Of a DNA stretch of 64,000 nucleotides, positions 16,533 to 25,150 are shown one piece after another. How positions within the stretch are numbered: position 1 is the first letter of the stretch; every line of letters starts with the position of its first letter. Both the position numbers and the translations under genes were made by a program. This DNA is from Serpens sp035497915. GTDB lineage: Bacteria; Pseudomonadota; Gammaproteobacteria; Pseudomonadales; Pseudomonadaceae. The stretch is from contig NZ_DATJCS010000025.1 in NCBI RefSeq assembly GCF_035497915.1, positions 1 to 64,000 on the forward strand, written 5' to 3'. A model generated the notes under the pieces. That model was given only the letters and a program-made list of their open reading frames with translations. It made no database searches and was not told where the DNA came from.

Positions 16533-17614
16533 TGCTCACCTCGCTTGATCAGCCCGTAGATACCCTTGGGCAGGTACAGGGTTACCAGAATGAACAGCGC
16601 GCCGAGGAAGAACAGCCAGTACTCGGGCAACGCCACGGTGAAGAAGCTCTTCATGCCGTTGACCAGACCGGCGCCGAGCAACGGCCCGATCAGGCTGCCG
16701 CGCCCGCCGAGGGCCACCCACACGGCGGCCTCGATGGAGTTGGTCGGCGACATCTCCGAGGGGTTGATGATGCCCACCTGCGGCACGTACAGCGCCCCGG
16801 CCAGGCCGCACAGCACCGCGCTGAGCACCCAGATGAACAGCTTGTAGCCGCGCGGGTCGTAGCCGCAGAACATCAGGCGGTTCTCGGCGTCGCGCACGGC
16901 GGTCAGCACCCGGCCGAACTTGCTGCGCGCCAGGCGGAAACCCAGGTACAGGCTGCCCAGCAACAGCAGCACGCTGGCCAGGAACAGCACGGCGCGGGTG
17001 CCCGGCGCGGTGATGTCGAAGCCGAGGATGCGCTTGAAGTCGGTGAAGCCGTTGTTGCCGCCGAAACCGGTTTCGTTGCGGAAGAACAGCAGCATGCCGG
17101 CGAAGGTCAGCGCCTGGGTCATGATCGAGAAATACACGCCCTTGATGCGCGAGCGGAAGGCGAAGTAGCCGAACACGAAGGCCAGCAGTCCCGGCACTAG
17201 CACCACCAGGCACAGCGCCCAGAGGAAATGCTGAGTGCCGACCCAGTACCAGGGCAGTTCGCTCCACGACAGGAACGCCATGAACGCCGGCAGGCCGTCG
17301 CCCGCGCTCTGGCGCATCAGGTACATGCCCATGGCGTAGCCGCCGAGGGCGAAGAACAGCCCGTGCCCCAGCGACAGCAGGCCGGCGTAGCCCCACACCA
17401 GGTCCAAAGCCAGGGCGACCACGGCGTAGCAGAGAATCTTGCCGACCAGCGTCAGGGTGTAGGAGGACACATGCAGGGCGTGCTCGCCCGGCAGCAGGTG
17501 CAGCAGCGGCAGGGCCAGCAGCACGGCCAGCACGATCAGGCCGATGGCCAGGCTGACGCGCAGGCCGACCTTGGCGCTGGCGCGCAGCAGCAGCGTCTGG
17601 TTCATGGTGTTCAA
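16529..17614 (-). CDS. urtC: Urea ABC transporter permease UrtC
   Basis: One of the two channel-forming membrane proteins of the urea importer, 361 residues with about ten helices, of the LivM/UrtC branch of the branched-chain amino acid/amide permeases. The EAA-like loop that contacts the ATPases lies in the second half (FRLARSKFGRVLTAVRDAENR), followed by a SEMSPTNSIEAAVWVALGGRGSL-type region (residues split here as PTNSIEAAVWVALGG). It overlaps urtB upstream and urtD downstream by four bases each, so urtB-urtC-urtD form one tightly coupled unit. Confidence 0.93.
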   Translation of the reverse strand: MNTMNQTLLLRASAKVGLRVSLAIGLIVLAVLLALPLLHLLPGEHALHVSSYTLTLVGKILCYAVVALALDLVWGYAGLLSLGHGLFFALGGYAMGMYLMRQSAGDGLPAFMAFLSWSELPWYWVGTQHFLWALCLVVLVPGLLAFVFGYFAFRSRIKGVYFSIMTQALTFAGMLLFFRNETGFGGNNGFTDFKRILGFDITAPGTRAVLFLASVLLLLGSLYLGFRLARSKFGRVLTAVRDAENRLMFCGYDPRGYKLFIWVLSAVLCGLAGALYVPQVGIINPSEMSPTNSIEAAVWVALGGRGSLIGPLLGAGLVNGMKSFFTVALPEYWLFFLGALFILVTLYLPKGIYGLIKRGEQ

Positions 17615-19179
17615 TCGATGACCCTCCCCTTGAGGGCGAACAGGCCCTGCGGACGTTTCTGGATGAACAGGATGATCAGCGCGAGGATGAGGATCTTGCC
17701 CAGCACGGCGCCGATCTGCGGCTCGAGGATCTTGTTCAGTACGCCCAGGCCGAAGGCGGCGGAAATGCTGCCGGCCAGCTGGCCGACGCCGCCGAGCACC
17801 ACCACCAGGAACGAGTCGATGATGTAGCCCTGGCCGAGGTCCGGGCCGACGTTGCCGATCTGGCTCAGCGCCACGCCGCCCAGCCCGGCAATGCCCGAGC
17901 CGAGGCCGAAGGCCAGCATGTCCACCTGGCCGGTGGGTACGCCGCAGCAGGCGGCCATGTTGCGGTTCTGGGTTACCGCGCGCACGTTCAGGCCCAGGCG
18001 CGTCCTGTTGAGCAGCAGCCAGGTCAGCGCCACCACGAACAGCGCGAAGCCGATGATGACGATGCGGTTCCAGGGCAGCACCAGGTTGGGCAGCACCTGC
18101 CAGCCGCCGGACAGCCAGGCCGGGTTGGCCACTTCCACGTTCTGCGCGCCGAAGACCACTCGCACCAGCTGGATGAGGATCAGGCTGATGCCCCAGGTGG
18201 CCAGCAGGGTTTCCAGCGGCCGGCCGTACAGGTGGCGGATCACCGTGCGCTCCAGGGCCATGCCGATCCCGGCGGTGACCAGGAAGGCCACCGGCAGCGC
18301 GGCCAGCGGGTAGAGCGCCAGGTAGTCGGGCGCCAGCTTCTGGAAGCCGATCTGCACCAGGTAGGTGGAGTAGGCGCCGAGCATCAGCATTTCGCCGTGG
18401 GCCATGTTGATCACGCCCAGCAGGCCGAAGGTGATGGCCAGGCCCAGGGCGGCGAGCAGCAGGATCGAGCCCAGCGACAGGCCGCTAAACGCCTGGCCGA
18501 GCAGTTCGCCAAAGAACAGCTTGCGCTCCACCTGCGCCAGGCTGGTCTGCGCCGCCTTGCGCACCGCCGGGTCGGCTTCGTCGCCGTCCAGCAGGCTCTG
18601 CAGACGGGTCTTGGCCAGCGGCTCGCCGGTCTCGCCGAGCAGGCGCACCGCCTTCAGGCGGGTGGCGGCCTCCGGGCTGGCCAGTTGCAGATTGGCCAGC
18701 GCCAACGCCAGGGCGTCGTGCACGGCGCCGTCGTCTTCCAGGGCGAAACGCTGTTCCAGCAGCGGCAGCAGCGCCGACGGGGCGTTGCGTTGCAGCGTGC
18801 GGGCGGCGTCCAGGCGCACGGCCGCGTCCTCGTCGCCCAGCGCATGGCTGGCCAGCGCGGTGTTCAGCAGGCCGCGCAGCCGGTTGTTCAGGCGCAGCAC
18901 GCGTGGGGTGTCCTGCGCGGTACTTTCGGCTTCCAGGGGCTGCCACTGGCCGGCCTGCTGGACGTAGGGGTTCTTGTCCTTGTCGGTGCCGACCCGGCCC
19001 TGCCGCAGGGCGTCGAGAAAGGCGCGGCGTTCGGCCGTGGGGCTGGCGCTCCAGTGTTCCAGCAGGCGCACCTGCTCGCTGGCGCCGGCGCGGGTGAATT
19101 CCAGGGCATCGCCGGCCTGGGCGCCCAGCGGCAGCAGCAGGGCCAGCGACAGCAGCAATCGGTACAAGGCAGTGGGCAT
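17611..19179 (-). CDS. urtB: Urea ABC transporter permease UrtB
   Basis: The second channel subunit of the urea importer, 522 residues. A signal-like segment (residues 1-22) and a long N-terminal extension with HEAT-like helical repeats (about 40-220) come before the LivH-type permease of about eight helices. The permease has GVINMAHGEMLMLGAYSTY and the loop NRTRLGLNVRAVTQNRNMA, both typical of UrtB. The extension is usual for proteobacterial UrtB. ATG at 19179 follows AAGGGG and gives a clean signal segment. A REP doublet lies between urtA and this gene. Confidence 0.92.
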   Translation of the reverse strand: MPTALYRLLLSLALLLPLGAQAGDALEFTRAGASEQVRLLEHWSASPTAERRAFLDALRQGRVGTDKDKNPYVQQAGQWQPLEAESTAQDTPRVLRLNNRLRGLLNTALASHALGDEDAAVRLDAARTLQRNAPSALLPLLEQRFALEDDGAVHDALALALANLQLASPEAATRLKAVRLLGETGEPLAKTRLQSLLDGDEADPAVRKAAQTSLAQVERKLFFGELLGQAFSGLSLGSILLLAALGLAITFGLLGVINMAHGEMLMLGAYSTYLVQIGFQKLAPDYLALYPLAALPVAFLVTAGIGMALERTVIRHLYGRPLETLLATWGISLILIQLVRVVFGAQNVEVANPAWLSGGWQVLPNLVLPWNRIVIIGFALFVVALTWLLLNRTRLGLNVRAVTQNRNMAACCGVPTGQVDMLAFGLGSGIAGLGGVALSQIGNVGPDLGQGYIIDSFLVVVLGGVGQLAGSISAAFGLGVLNKILEPQIGAVLGKILILALIILFIQKRPQGLFALKGRVID

Positions 19180-19225
19180 GGTGAAGCCCCTTATGAATAA
19201 GCGAATGGGGTAATGCGCTGAGTCT

Positions 19226-19291
19226 GTAGGAGCGGCTTCAGCCGCGATTGCGCCTGCGAACACCGCTGATCGCCGCTGAAGCCGCTCCTAC
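19226..19291. repeat. REP doublet between urtA and urtB
   Basis: GTAGGAGCGGCTTCAGCCGCGA (19226-19247) faces an inverted copy ending at 19291. Same family as 15642-15705 and 60822-60884. The fold could protect the upstream urtA message. Confidence 0.9.
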
Positions 19292-19333
19292 AAGGGCAAT
19301 GCGCCGTGCGGGTTGCCGCACGGCTCGCCGGGC

Positions 19334-20596
19334 TTAGTTACCCACCACCGCGTAATCCGGCTTCTTGTCGTTGCCGGGGATATACGGGCTCCACGGCTGG
19401 GCGCGCAGCGGGCCTTCGGTCTGCCAGACCACCGAGAACTGACCGTCTTCCTGGACTTCGCCGATCATCACCGGCTTGTGCAGGTGGTGGTTCTTTTCCA
19501 TGGTCAGGGTGTAACCGCTCGGCGCGGCGAAGGTCTGGCCGTAGAGGGCCTGGCGCACCTTGTCCACGTCGGTGGTGCCGGCCTTCTCGACCGCCTGCGC
19601 CCACATGTGCAGGCCCACGTAGGTGGCTTCCATCGGGTCGTTGGTCACCGCCTTGTCGGCGTTCGGCAGGCCCTTGGCCTTGGCGTAGGCCTTCCACTTC
19701 TTCACGAAGGCGGCGTTGACCGGGTTTTCCACCGACTGGAAGTAGTTCCAGGCGGCCAGGTGGCCGACCAGCGGCTTGGTGTCGATGCCGCGCAGCTCTT
19801 CCTCGCCCACCGAGAAGGCCACCACCGGCACGTCGGTGGCTTCCAGGCCCTGGTTGGCCAGTTCCTTGTAGAAGGGCACGTTGGAGTCGCCGTTGATGGT
19901 GGAGACCACCGCGGTCTTGCCGCCGGCGGAGAACTTCTTGATGTTGGCGACGATGGTCTGGTAATCGCTGTGGCCGAACGGGGTGTAGACCTCTTCGATG
20001 TCCTTCTCGGCCACGCCCTTGGAAATCAGGAAGGCGCGCAGGATCTTGTTGGTGGTGCGCGGGTAGACGTAGTCGGTGCCCAGCAGGAAGAAGCGCTTGG
20101 CCGCGCCGCCGTCCTCGCTCAGCAGGTATTCCACCGCCGGGATGGCCTGCTGGTTCGGCGCCGCGCCGGTGTAGAACACGTTGGCCGACAGCTCCTCGCC
20201 TTCGTATTGCACCGGGTAGAACAGCAGGCCGTTGAGTTCCTCGTAGACCGGCAGCACCGACTTGCGCGACACGCTGGTCCAGCAGCCGAAGGTCACCGCC
20301 ACCTTGTCCTGGGTCAGCAACTGGCGACCACGCTCGGCGAACAGCGGCCAGTTGGAGGCCGGATCGACCACCACCGGCTCGAGCTGCTTGCCGAGCACGC
20401 CACCCTTGGCGTTGATCTCATCGATGGTCATCAACGCCATGTCTTTCAGCGAGGTCTCGGAAATGGCCATGGTGCCGGACAGCGAGTGCAGGATGCCGAC
20501 CTTGATGGTCTCGGCGGCCTGGATGCTCCAGCTCATGCCCATGGTGACCAGCGAGGCGGACAGGGTGAGCGCCTTGAGCATTTGACGACGTTTCAT
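19334..20596 (-). CDS. urtA: Urea ABC transporter substrate-binding protein UrtA
   Basis: The periplasmic urea receptor of the importer, about 420 residues. The N-terminus KRRQMLKAL followed by a hydrophobic stretch to IQAAE resembles a Tat-type signal, as in other UrtA proteins. The mature domain begins TIKVGILHSLSGTMAISE and has the type I periplasmic-binding fold; it contains GCWTSVSRKSVLPVYEE and YEGEELS, conserved in urea and short-chain amide binders. ATG at 20596 follows GGAG; ATG at 20614 is an alternative. It begins 69 bases after gntR on the same strand. Confidence 0.92.
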   Translation of the reverse strand: MKRRQMLKALTLSASLVTMGMSWSIQAAETIKVGILHSLSGTMAISETSLKDMALMTIDEINAKGGVLGKQLEPVVVDPASNWPLFAERGRQLLTQDKVAVTFGCWTSVSRKSVLPVYEELNGLLFYPVQYEGEELSANVFYTGAAPNQQAIPAVEYLLSEDGGAAKRFFLLGTDYVYPRTTNKILRAFLISKGVAEKDIEEVYTPFGHSDYQTIVANIKKFSAGGKTAVVSTINGDSNVPFYKELANQGLEATDVPVVAFSVGEEELRGIDTKPLVGHLAAWNYFQSVENPVNAAFVKKWKAYAKAKGLPNADKAVTNDPMEATYVGLHMWAQAVEKAGTTDVDKVRQALYGQTFAAPSGYTLTMEKNHHLHKPVMIGEVQEDGQFSVVWQTEGPLRAQPWSPYIPGNDKKPDYAVVGN

Positions 20597-20665
20597 TGTG
20601 CGATCTCCATTCATGGAAGGCGTGTCGTAAACAGTGGGTTGGCAGTCTTCAGGCGGTGAATCCCG

Positions 20666-21391
20666 TCACCCTTGCTCCGTCGCCAGCGCCCGCTGGCGGG
20701 CGTTGTGCAGCATGTGCAGGGTGATCTTGCGCACTTCGGCCTTGCTCAGTTCGATGTGGGTCCTGAGCAGGCGCTGTGCTTCTTCTGTCCGGCGCGACAG
20801 GATCGCGCCGAGAATCCGGGCATGTTCCTCATAGGTGGCGGTGATGCGGGTGCCCTGGGTGAAATCCAGGCGGCGGATGATGCGCAGCCGTTCGCTGATG
20901 TCGCGGTGCAGGCGAGCCATTTCGCGGTTGCCGGTGGCTTCCACCAGCTGGCAGTGGAAACGCTCGTCCAGCCGCGACACCTCACGGCCGTCCGGCAGGC
21001 GTTGCTCCAGGGCCACCAGCCAGGTGGCACGCAATTGCTCCAGCTCGACCGGCAACTCGCCGGCCGGGCGCTCGCACAGCCGCCGTACGGCTTCCAGTTC
21101 GAGGACGATGCGCACGTCGTAGAGCTCCTCGAAGTAGTGGAAGTCGAACGGCGTGACCTGCCAGCCGCTGCGAAACGACACGGCGACAAAGCCCTCGCGC
21201 TCCAGCTGGTACAGCGCCTGGCGCACCGGCGTACGGCTGACCGCCATGCGCTCGGCGACTTCGCCTTCGCTGAAACGGTCGCCGGGCAGCAGGCGGAACT
21301 CGAAGATGTCGTCCTTGAGCTGCTGGTAGATGCGCTCGGCGAGGTTCTCCGGGCGTTCCTTGCCGCGCCGTTCCGGGCTGTGCAATTGCAT
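20666..21391 (-). CDS. GntR-family (FCD) transcription regulator
   Basis: A 241-residue regulator with an N-terminal winged helix-turn-helix (about 15-80; FSEGEVAERMAVSRTPVRQALYQL contains the helices, the tail being ALYQLEREGFV) and a C-terminal FCD ligand domain (about 95-220; histidines in RFHCQLVEATG and HARILGAI suit a metal site). Its start is one base after the stop of urea carboxylase and it is followed by urtA, so it is part of the urea block and probably controls it in response to urea, allophanate or a related ligand. The palindrome at 27029-27046 is a possible target. Confidence 0.87.
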   Translation of the reverse strand: MQLHSPERRGKERPENLAERIYQQLKDDIFEFRLLPGDRFSEGEVAERMAVSRTPVRQALYQLEREGFVAVSFRSGWQVTPFDFHYFEELYDVRIVLELEAVRRLCERPAGELPVELEQLRATWLVALEQRLPDGREVSRLDERFHCQLVEATGNREMARLHRDISERLRIIRRLDFTQGTRITATYEEHARILGAILSRRTEEAQRLLRTHIELSKAEVRKITLHMLHNARQRALATEQG

Positions 21392-21392
21392 G

Positions 21393-24300
21393 TCAGGCGG
21401 CCTCGTGGGGTTCGAGCAGCAGCAGGGCGTCGCCGGGCGTGACCGCCTTGCCGGGCTGGCAGCGCACCGACTTGACGATGCCGGCCACCGGGGCGATGAC
21501 CGCCAGCTCCATCTTCATGGCCTCCACCACCAGCAGTGGCGTGCCGGCCTCGACGCGCTGACCGGGCTGCACCAGCACCTTCCAGACGCTGCCGCTCATC
21601 TCCGCGCTGACCAGGTGGCCGTCCAGGTCGCCGTCATCATCGCTGGCGCCGGCCAGCGGCTGGGCGGCGGCGGGATCATCGTCGCGCCACAGCTGGACTT
21701 CGGCGTCGAAGGCGGCCTTCTGGCGCTGCTGGAAGGCGGCGATGCTCTCCGCGTTGGCGGCCAGGAAGCGCTGGTATTCGGCGAAGTCGAATTCGCCCTG
21801 CTCGATGCGGATCTGCGCGCGGCCCTCGCGGAAGGCTTCGCGGAAGGCGGTCAGCTCGGCCTCGCTGACTTCGTAGAAACGCACCTGGTCGAAGAACTTC
21901 AGCAGCCAGGGTTCGCCGTGCTCGAACTGGGCGTTCTTCAGGTACTTGTTCCAGATCGGCAGGGTGCGGCCGACCAGCTGGTAGCCGCCGGGCGAGTCCA
22001 TGCCGTAGATGCACATGTACATGCCGCCGATGCCCACCGTGCCTTCGGCGGTGTAGGTGCGCGCCGGGTTGTACTTGGAGCTGAGCAGGCGGTGGCGCGG
22101 GTCCAGCGGCACGGCGCAGGGCGCGTCCAGGTAGACGTCGCCCAGGCCGAGGATCAGGTAGCTGGCGTCGAACAGGATGTCCCTGACCTGCTCGCGGCGG
22201 TCCAGGCCGTTGATGCGCTGCAGGAAGTCGACGTTGTTGGGCAGCCAGGGCGCCTCGGCGCGCACGGTTTCCCGGTAGCGGGTCACCGCGCCGAGGGTGG
22301 CGCTGTCCTCGAAGGCCATCGGCAGGTGCACGATGCGGGTCGGCACCCTGAGGTCGGCGACATCGCCCAGTTGGTCTTCCAGACGCAGCAGGTGCGCGAG
22401 CAGCGTCTGCTGGTGCAGCACGCGGCTGTTGTAGCGCAGCTGCAGGGAGCGCACGCCCGGCGCCAGTTCCTCCAGCCCCTCGATCTTCGCCGCCTTCAGC
22501 GCCTCCATCAGCAGGTGCACGCGCAGGCGCAGGGCCAGGTCCAGCACGTTGTCGCCATATTCCATGAGCAGGTAGGCGTCGCCGGCCTGGCGATAGACCA
22601 CCCGCGGGCGGTCGGCGCTGGCCGGCAGTTCGGCCAGCACGGTGGCGGACACGGTGTTGCCCGGCTGCAGCGACGGCGCCGGCAGGCCGACCGCGCTGAT
22701 CGCGGCCAGCGCCTCGATGCTGCCCAGCTGCGCCTGCTCCAGGGCCTGGGCCTGCTGGAAACTGATGGGGTGGAAGCGCAGCCGGTCGCCGGGCTTCACC
22801 TGGCCAACCTTCCACAACTCGGCCTTGGCGATGGTCACCGGGCAGACGAAGCCGCCGAGGCTCGGGCCGTCCTGGGTGAGGATCACCGGGAAGTCGCCGG
22901 TGAAGTTGATCGAGCCGATGGCGTACTCGCAGTCGTGCACGTTGGACGGGTGCAGGCCGGCTTCGCCGCCGTCGGCGCGCGCCCAGCTCGGCTTCGGCCC
23001 GGACAGGCGCACGCCGAGGCGGTTGGAGTTGTAATGCACTTCCCACTCGGCGGCGAAGAATGCCTCGATGGCCTCCGGGGTGAAAAAGTCCGGCGCGCCG
23101 TGCGGGCCATAGAGCACGCCGATGTCCCAGGTGGTCCCATAACTGGGAACCAGGCTGGCATGGGCGGCCTGCGGCGGGGCGATGGGCGCCGGCGTGGTGC
23201 AGGCCGGCAGCGCGGGTTGCGAGACGGCCAGCATGTCGGCCGGACGCAGGGTGCGACCGGCATGGCCGCCGAACTGGCCGAGGGCGAAGGTGGAACGGCT
23301 GCCCAGGTACAGCGGCACATCCAGGCCGTTGCGCACGGCCAGGTAGGTGCGGCAGCCGCTGGCCGCGCGGCCCAGTTTCAGCACCTGGCCGGCGCGCACG
23401 GCGACCGGCTCCCAGTAGGTCACCGGCTCGCCGTCCAGGCTGGCCGGGCAGTCGGCGCCGGTCAGCGCGATCAGCGCGTCGCAATGGAACTTCAGCGTCG
23501 GGCCCTGCAGGGTGAACTCCAGGCCGGCGGCGCTGGCGTGGTTGCCGACGATGCGGTTGGCCAGGCGGAAGGCGTAGTCGTCCATCGGCCCGGACGGCGG
23601 CACGCCGATGTCCCAGTAGCCGAGGCGGCCGGGGAAATCCTGCACGCTGGAATAGGTACCCGGTTCCAGCACCTCGATGACGCTGGCCTGGTAGTCGAAG
23701 CTGTCCAGCAGGCGGGTCCACACCCGGCCTTGGGCGAAGCGCTCGTCGGCCACCACCTGGCGCAGGTAGTCCAGGTTGCCGGCGATGCCGTGCAGGCGGG
23801 TTTCGGCCAGGGCGGCGCGCAGCTTGTGCAGCGCCTCCTCGCGGCTGGCGCCGTGCACGATCAGCTTGGCGATCATCGGGTCGTAGAAGGCCGACACCTC
23901 GCTGCCGGTGCTGACCCAGCCGTCCACGCGCACGCCGTCGGGGAAATGCACGTCGGTGAGCACGCCCGGGCTGGGCTGGAAGTTCTTCAGCGGGTCTTCG
24001 GCATACAGGCGCACTTCCATGGCCACGCCCTGCGGCGCGCGGCTCAGCGCCTGCCAGTCCAGCGTGTCGCCGGCGGCCACGCGCAGCATGCATTCGATCA
24101 GGTCCAGGCCGGTGACCATCTCGGTGACCGGGTGCTCCACCTGCAGGCGGGTGTTCACTTCCAGGAAGTAGAAGTCGTCGCGGGCGGCGTCGTAGATGAA
24201 CTCCACGGTGCCGGCGCTGCGATAGTTCACCGACGCGCCCAGCTGCACGGCGGCGGCGTGCAGGCGCTCACGGGTGGCCTGCGGCAGATTGGGCGCCGGG

Positions 24301-25022
24301 GTTTCCTCGACCACCTTCTGGTTACGGCGCTGCAGGGAACAGTCGCGTTCGCCGAGGGCGACCACGCGGCCCTGGCCGTCGCCGAAGATCTGCACCTCCA
24401 CGTGGCGCGCCTGGTCGACGAAGCGTTCGAGGAACACGCCGGCGTCGCTGAAGAACTGCTCGCCCATGCGCTTGACGCTGTCGTAGGCGCTGGCCAGCGC
24501 CGCGGCGTCGGCGCAGCGGGTCAGGCCGATGCCGCCGCCGCCGGCGGTGGTCTTGAGCATCACCGGGTAGCCGATTCGTTCGGCGGCGGCCAGCGCCTCA
24601 TCCAGGCTGTGCAGCAGGCCGGTGCCCGGCGCCATCGGCACCTGGGCCTCGGCGGCCAGTTCACGGGCGCGGTGCTTGAGGCCGAACGCGCGGATCTGCG
24701 CAGGCGTCGGGCCGATAAAGACGATGCCGGCGGCCGCGCAGGCCTCGGCGAACTCGGCGCTTTCCGAGAGGAAACCGTAGCCGGGGTAGATGGCCTGGGC
24801 GCCGGTTTCTTGCGCGGCGGCGAGGATCTTGTCGACGCGCAGGTAGCTGTCGGCCGGCTTGTCGCCGCCCAGGGCGATGGCCAGGTCGGCATCCCGGACG
24901 TGCTGGGCGTTGCGGTCGGCGTCGGAATACACCGCCACGCTCTTCACACCCAGGCGCTTGAGGGTGCGGATGGCGCGGACGGCGATCTCGCCACGGTTGG
25001 CGATCAGGACGGTATCAAACAT
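21393..25022 (-). CDS. uca: Urea carboxylase (urea amidolyase, carboxylase part)
   Basis: Carboxylates urea to allophanate using ATP and bicarbonate via biotin; cytoplasmic, 1209 residues, the usual size. Domains: biotin carboxylase (about 1-450; IANRGEIAVRAI, GGGGIGLTR, EVNTRLQVEHPVTE), KipA/AHS2-like (about 470-770; GVPPSGPMDDYAFRLANRI), KipI/AHS1-like (about 800-1010; LLMEYGDNVLDLALR), and a C-terminal biotin domain with EAMKMEL (biotinyl lysine 1170). The AHS domains separate it from acetyl-CoA and propionyl-CoA carboxylases. GGAGG precedes ATG 25022. The start lies inside an 18-base inverted repeat and overlaps the end of a leader ORF. Allophanate goes to the AtzF product encoded upstream. 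Confidence 0.95.
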   Translation of the reverse strand: MFDTVLIANRGEIAVRAIRTLKRLGVKSVAVYSDADRNAQHVRDADLAIALGGDKPADSYLRVDKILAAAQETGAQAIYPGYGFLSESAEFAEACAAAGIVFIGPTPAQIRAFGLKHRARELAAEAQVPMAPGTGLLHSLDEALAAAERIGYPVMLKTTAGGGGIGLTRCADAAALASAYDSVKRMGEQFFSDAGVFLERFVDQARHVEVQIFGDGQGRVVALGERDCSLQRRNQKVVEETPAPNLPQATRERLHAAAVQLGASVNYRSAGTVEFIYDAARDDFYFLEVNTRLQVEHPVTEMVTGLDLIECMLRVAAGDTLDWQALSRAPQGVAMEVRLYAEDPLKNFQPSPGVLTDVHFPDGVRVDGWVSTGSEVSAFYDPMIAKLIVHGASREEALHKLRAALAETRLHGIAGNLDYLRQVVADERFAQGRVWTRLLDSFDYQASVIEVLEPGTYSSVQDFPGRLGYWDIGVPPSGPMDDYAFRLANRIVGNHASAAGLEFTLQGPTLKFHCDALIALTGADCPASLDGEPVTYWEPVAVRAGQVLKLGRAASGCRTYLAVRNGLDVPLYLGSRSTFALGQFGGHAGRTLRPADMLAVSQPALPACTTPAPIAPPQAAHASLVPSYGTTWDIGVLYGPHGAPDFFTPEAIEAFFAAEWEVHYNSNRLGVRLSGPKPSWARADGGEAGLHPSNVHDCEYAIGSINFTGDFPVILTQDGPSLGGFVCPVTIAKAELWKVGQVKPGDRLRFHPISFQQAQALEQAQLGSIEALAAISAVGLPAPSLQPGNTVSATVLAELPASADRPRVVYRQAGDAYLLMEYGDNVLDLALRLRVHLLMEALKAAKIEGLEELAPGVRSLQLRYNSRVLHQQTLLAHLLRLEDQLGDVADLRVPTRIVHLPMAFEDSATLGAVTRYRETVRAEAPWLPNNVDFLQRINGLDRREQVRDILFDASYLILGLGDVYLDAPCAVPLDPRHRLLSSKYNPARTYTAEGTVGIGGMYMCIYGMDSPGGYQLVGRTLPIWNKYLKNAQFEHGEPWLLKFFDQVRFYEVSEAELTAFREAFREGRAQIRIEQGEFDFAEYQRFLAANAESIAAFQQRQKAAFDAEVQLWRDDDPAAAQPLAGASDDDGDLDGHLVSAEMSGSVWKVLVQPGQRVEAGTPLLVVEAMKMELAVIAPVAGIVKSVRCQPGKAVTPGDALLLLEPHEAA

Positions 25023-25049
25023 GGGTGGCCTCCGTGGCGAGATCGCCGT
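24979..25049 (-). promoter_or_regulatory. 18-base inverted repeat around the uca ribosome site and start
   Basis: 24979-24996 and 25032-25049 are exact reverse complements (18 of 18). The first arm is uca codons 9-15, the second is upstream. The 35 bases between hold the GGAGG-side sequence, the ATG at 25022 and codons 1-8. In the mRNA this would put the start in the loop of a stable stem. Whether it controls translation is inference. Confidence 0.7.
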
Positions 25050-25140
25050 GGCGGGCTACGCCCACCCGGCAATTGGACTTCGTCGCTGCGCCGCTTCGCG
25101 GCTGGTCACCCCGGTTGGCTATCAGTACGGTCTGGAACAT
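25015..25140 (-). CDS. Leader ORF repeating the urea carboxylase N-terminus
   Basis: A 41-codon frame with a strong ribosome site (AAGGAG, six bases before ATG 25140), 10 bases after the atzF stop. Its first 12 residues, MFQTVLIANRGD, match the start of urea carboxylase (MFDTVLIANRGE) and then leave the family in a GC-rich stretch with small inverted repeats. Its stop TGA (25017-25015) lies just inside the uca coding region, so a ribosome ending here could restart at uca. At DNA level the two starts share about 70-75 percent of bases, so this is an older or foreign copy, not a recent duplication. It could be a translated leader peptide or the relic of a former uca start. Confidence 0.5.
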   Translation of the reverse strand: MFQTVLIANRGDQPRSGAATKSNCRVGVARHGDLATEATHV

Positions 25141-25150
25141 GGCGCTCTCC

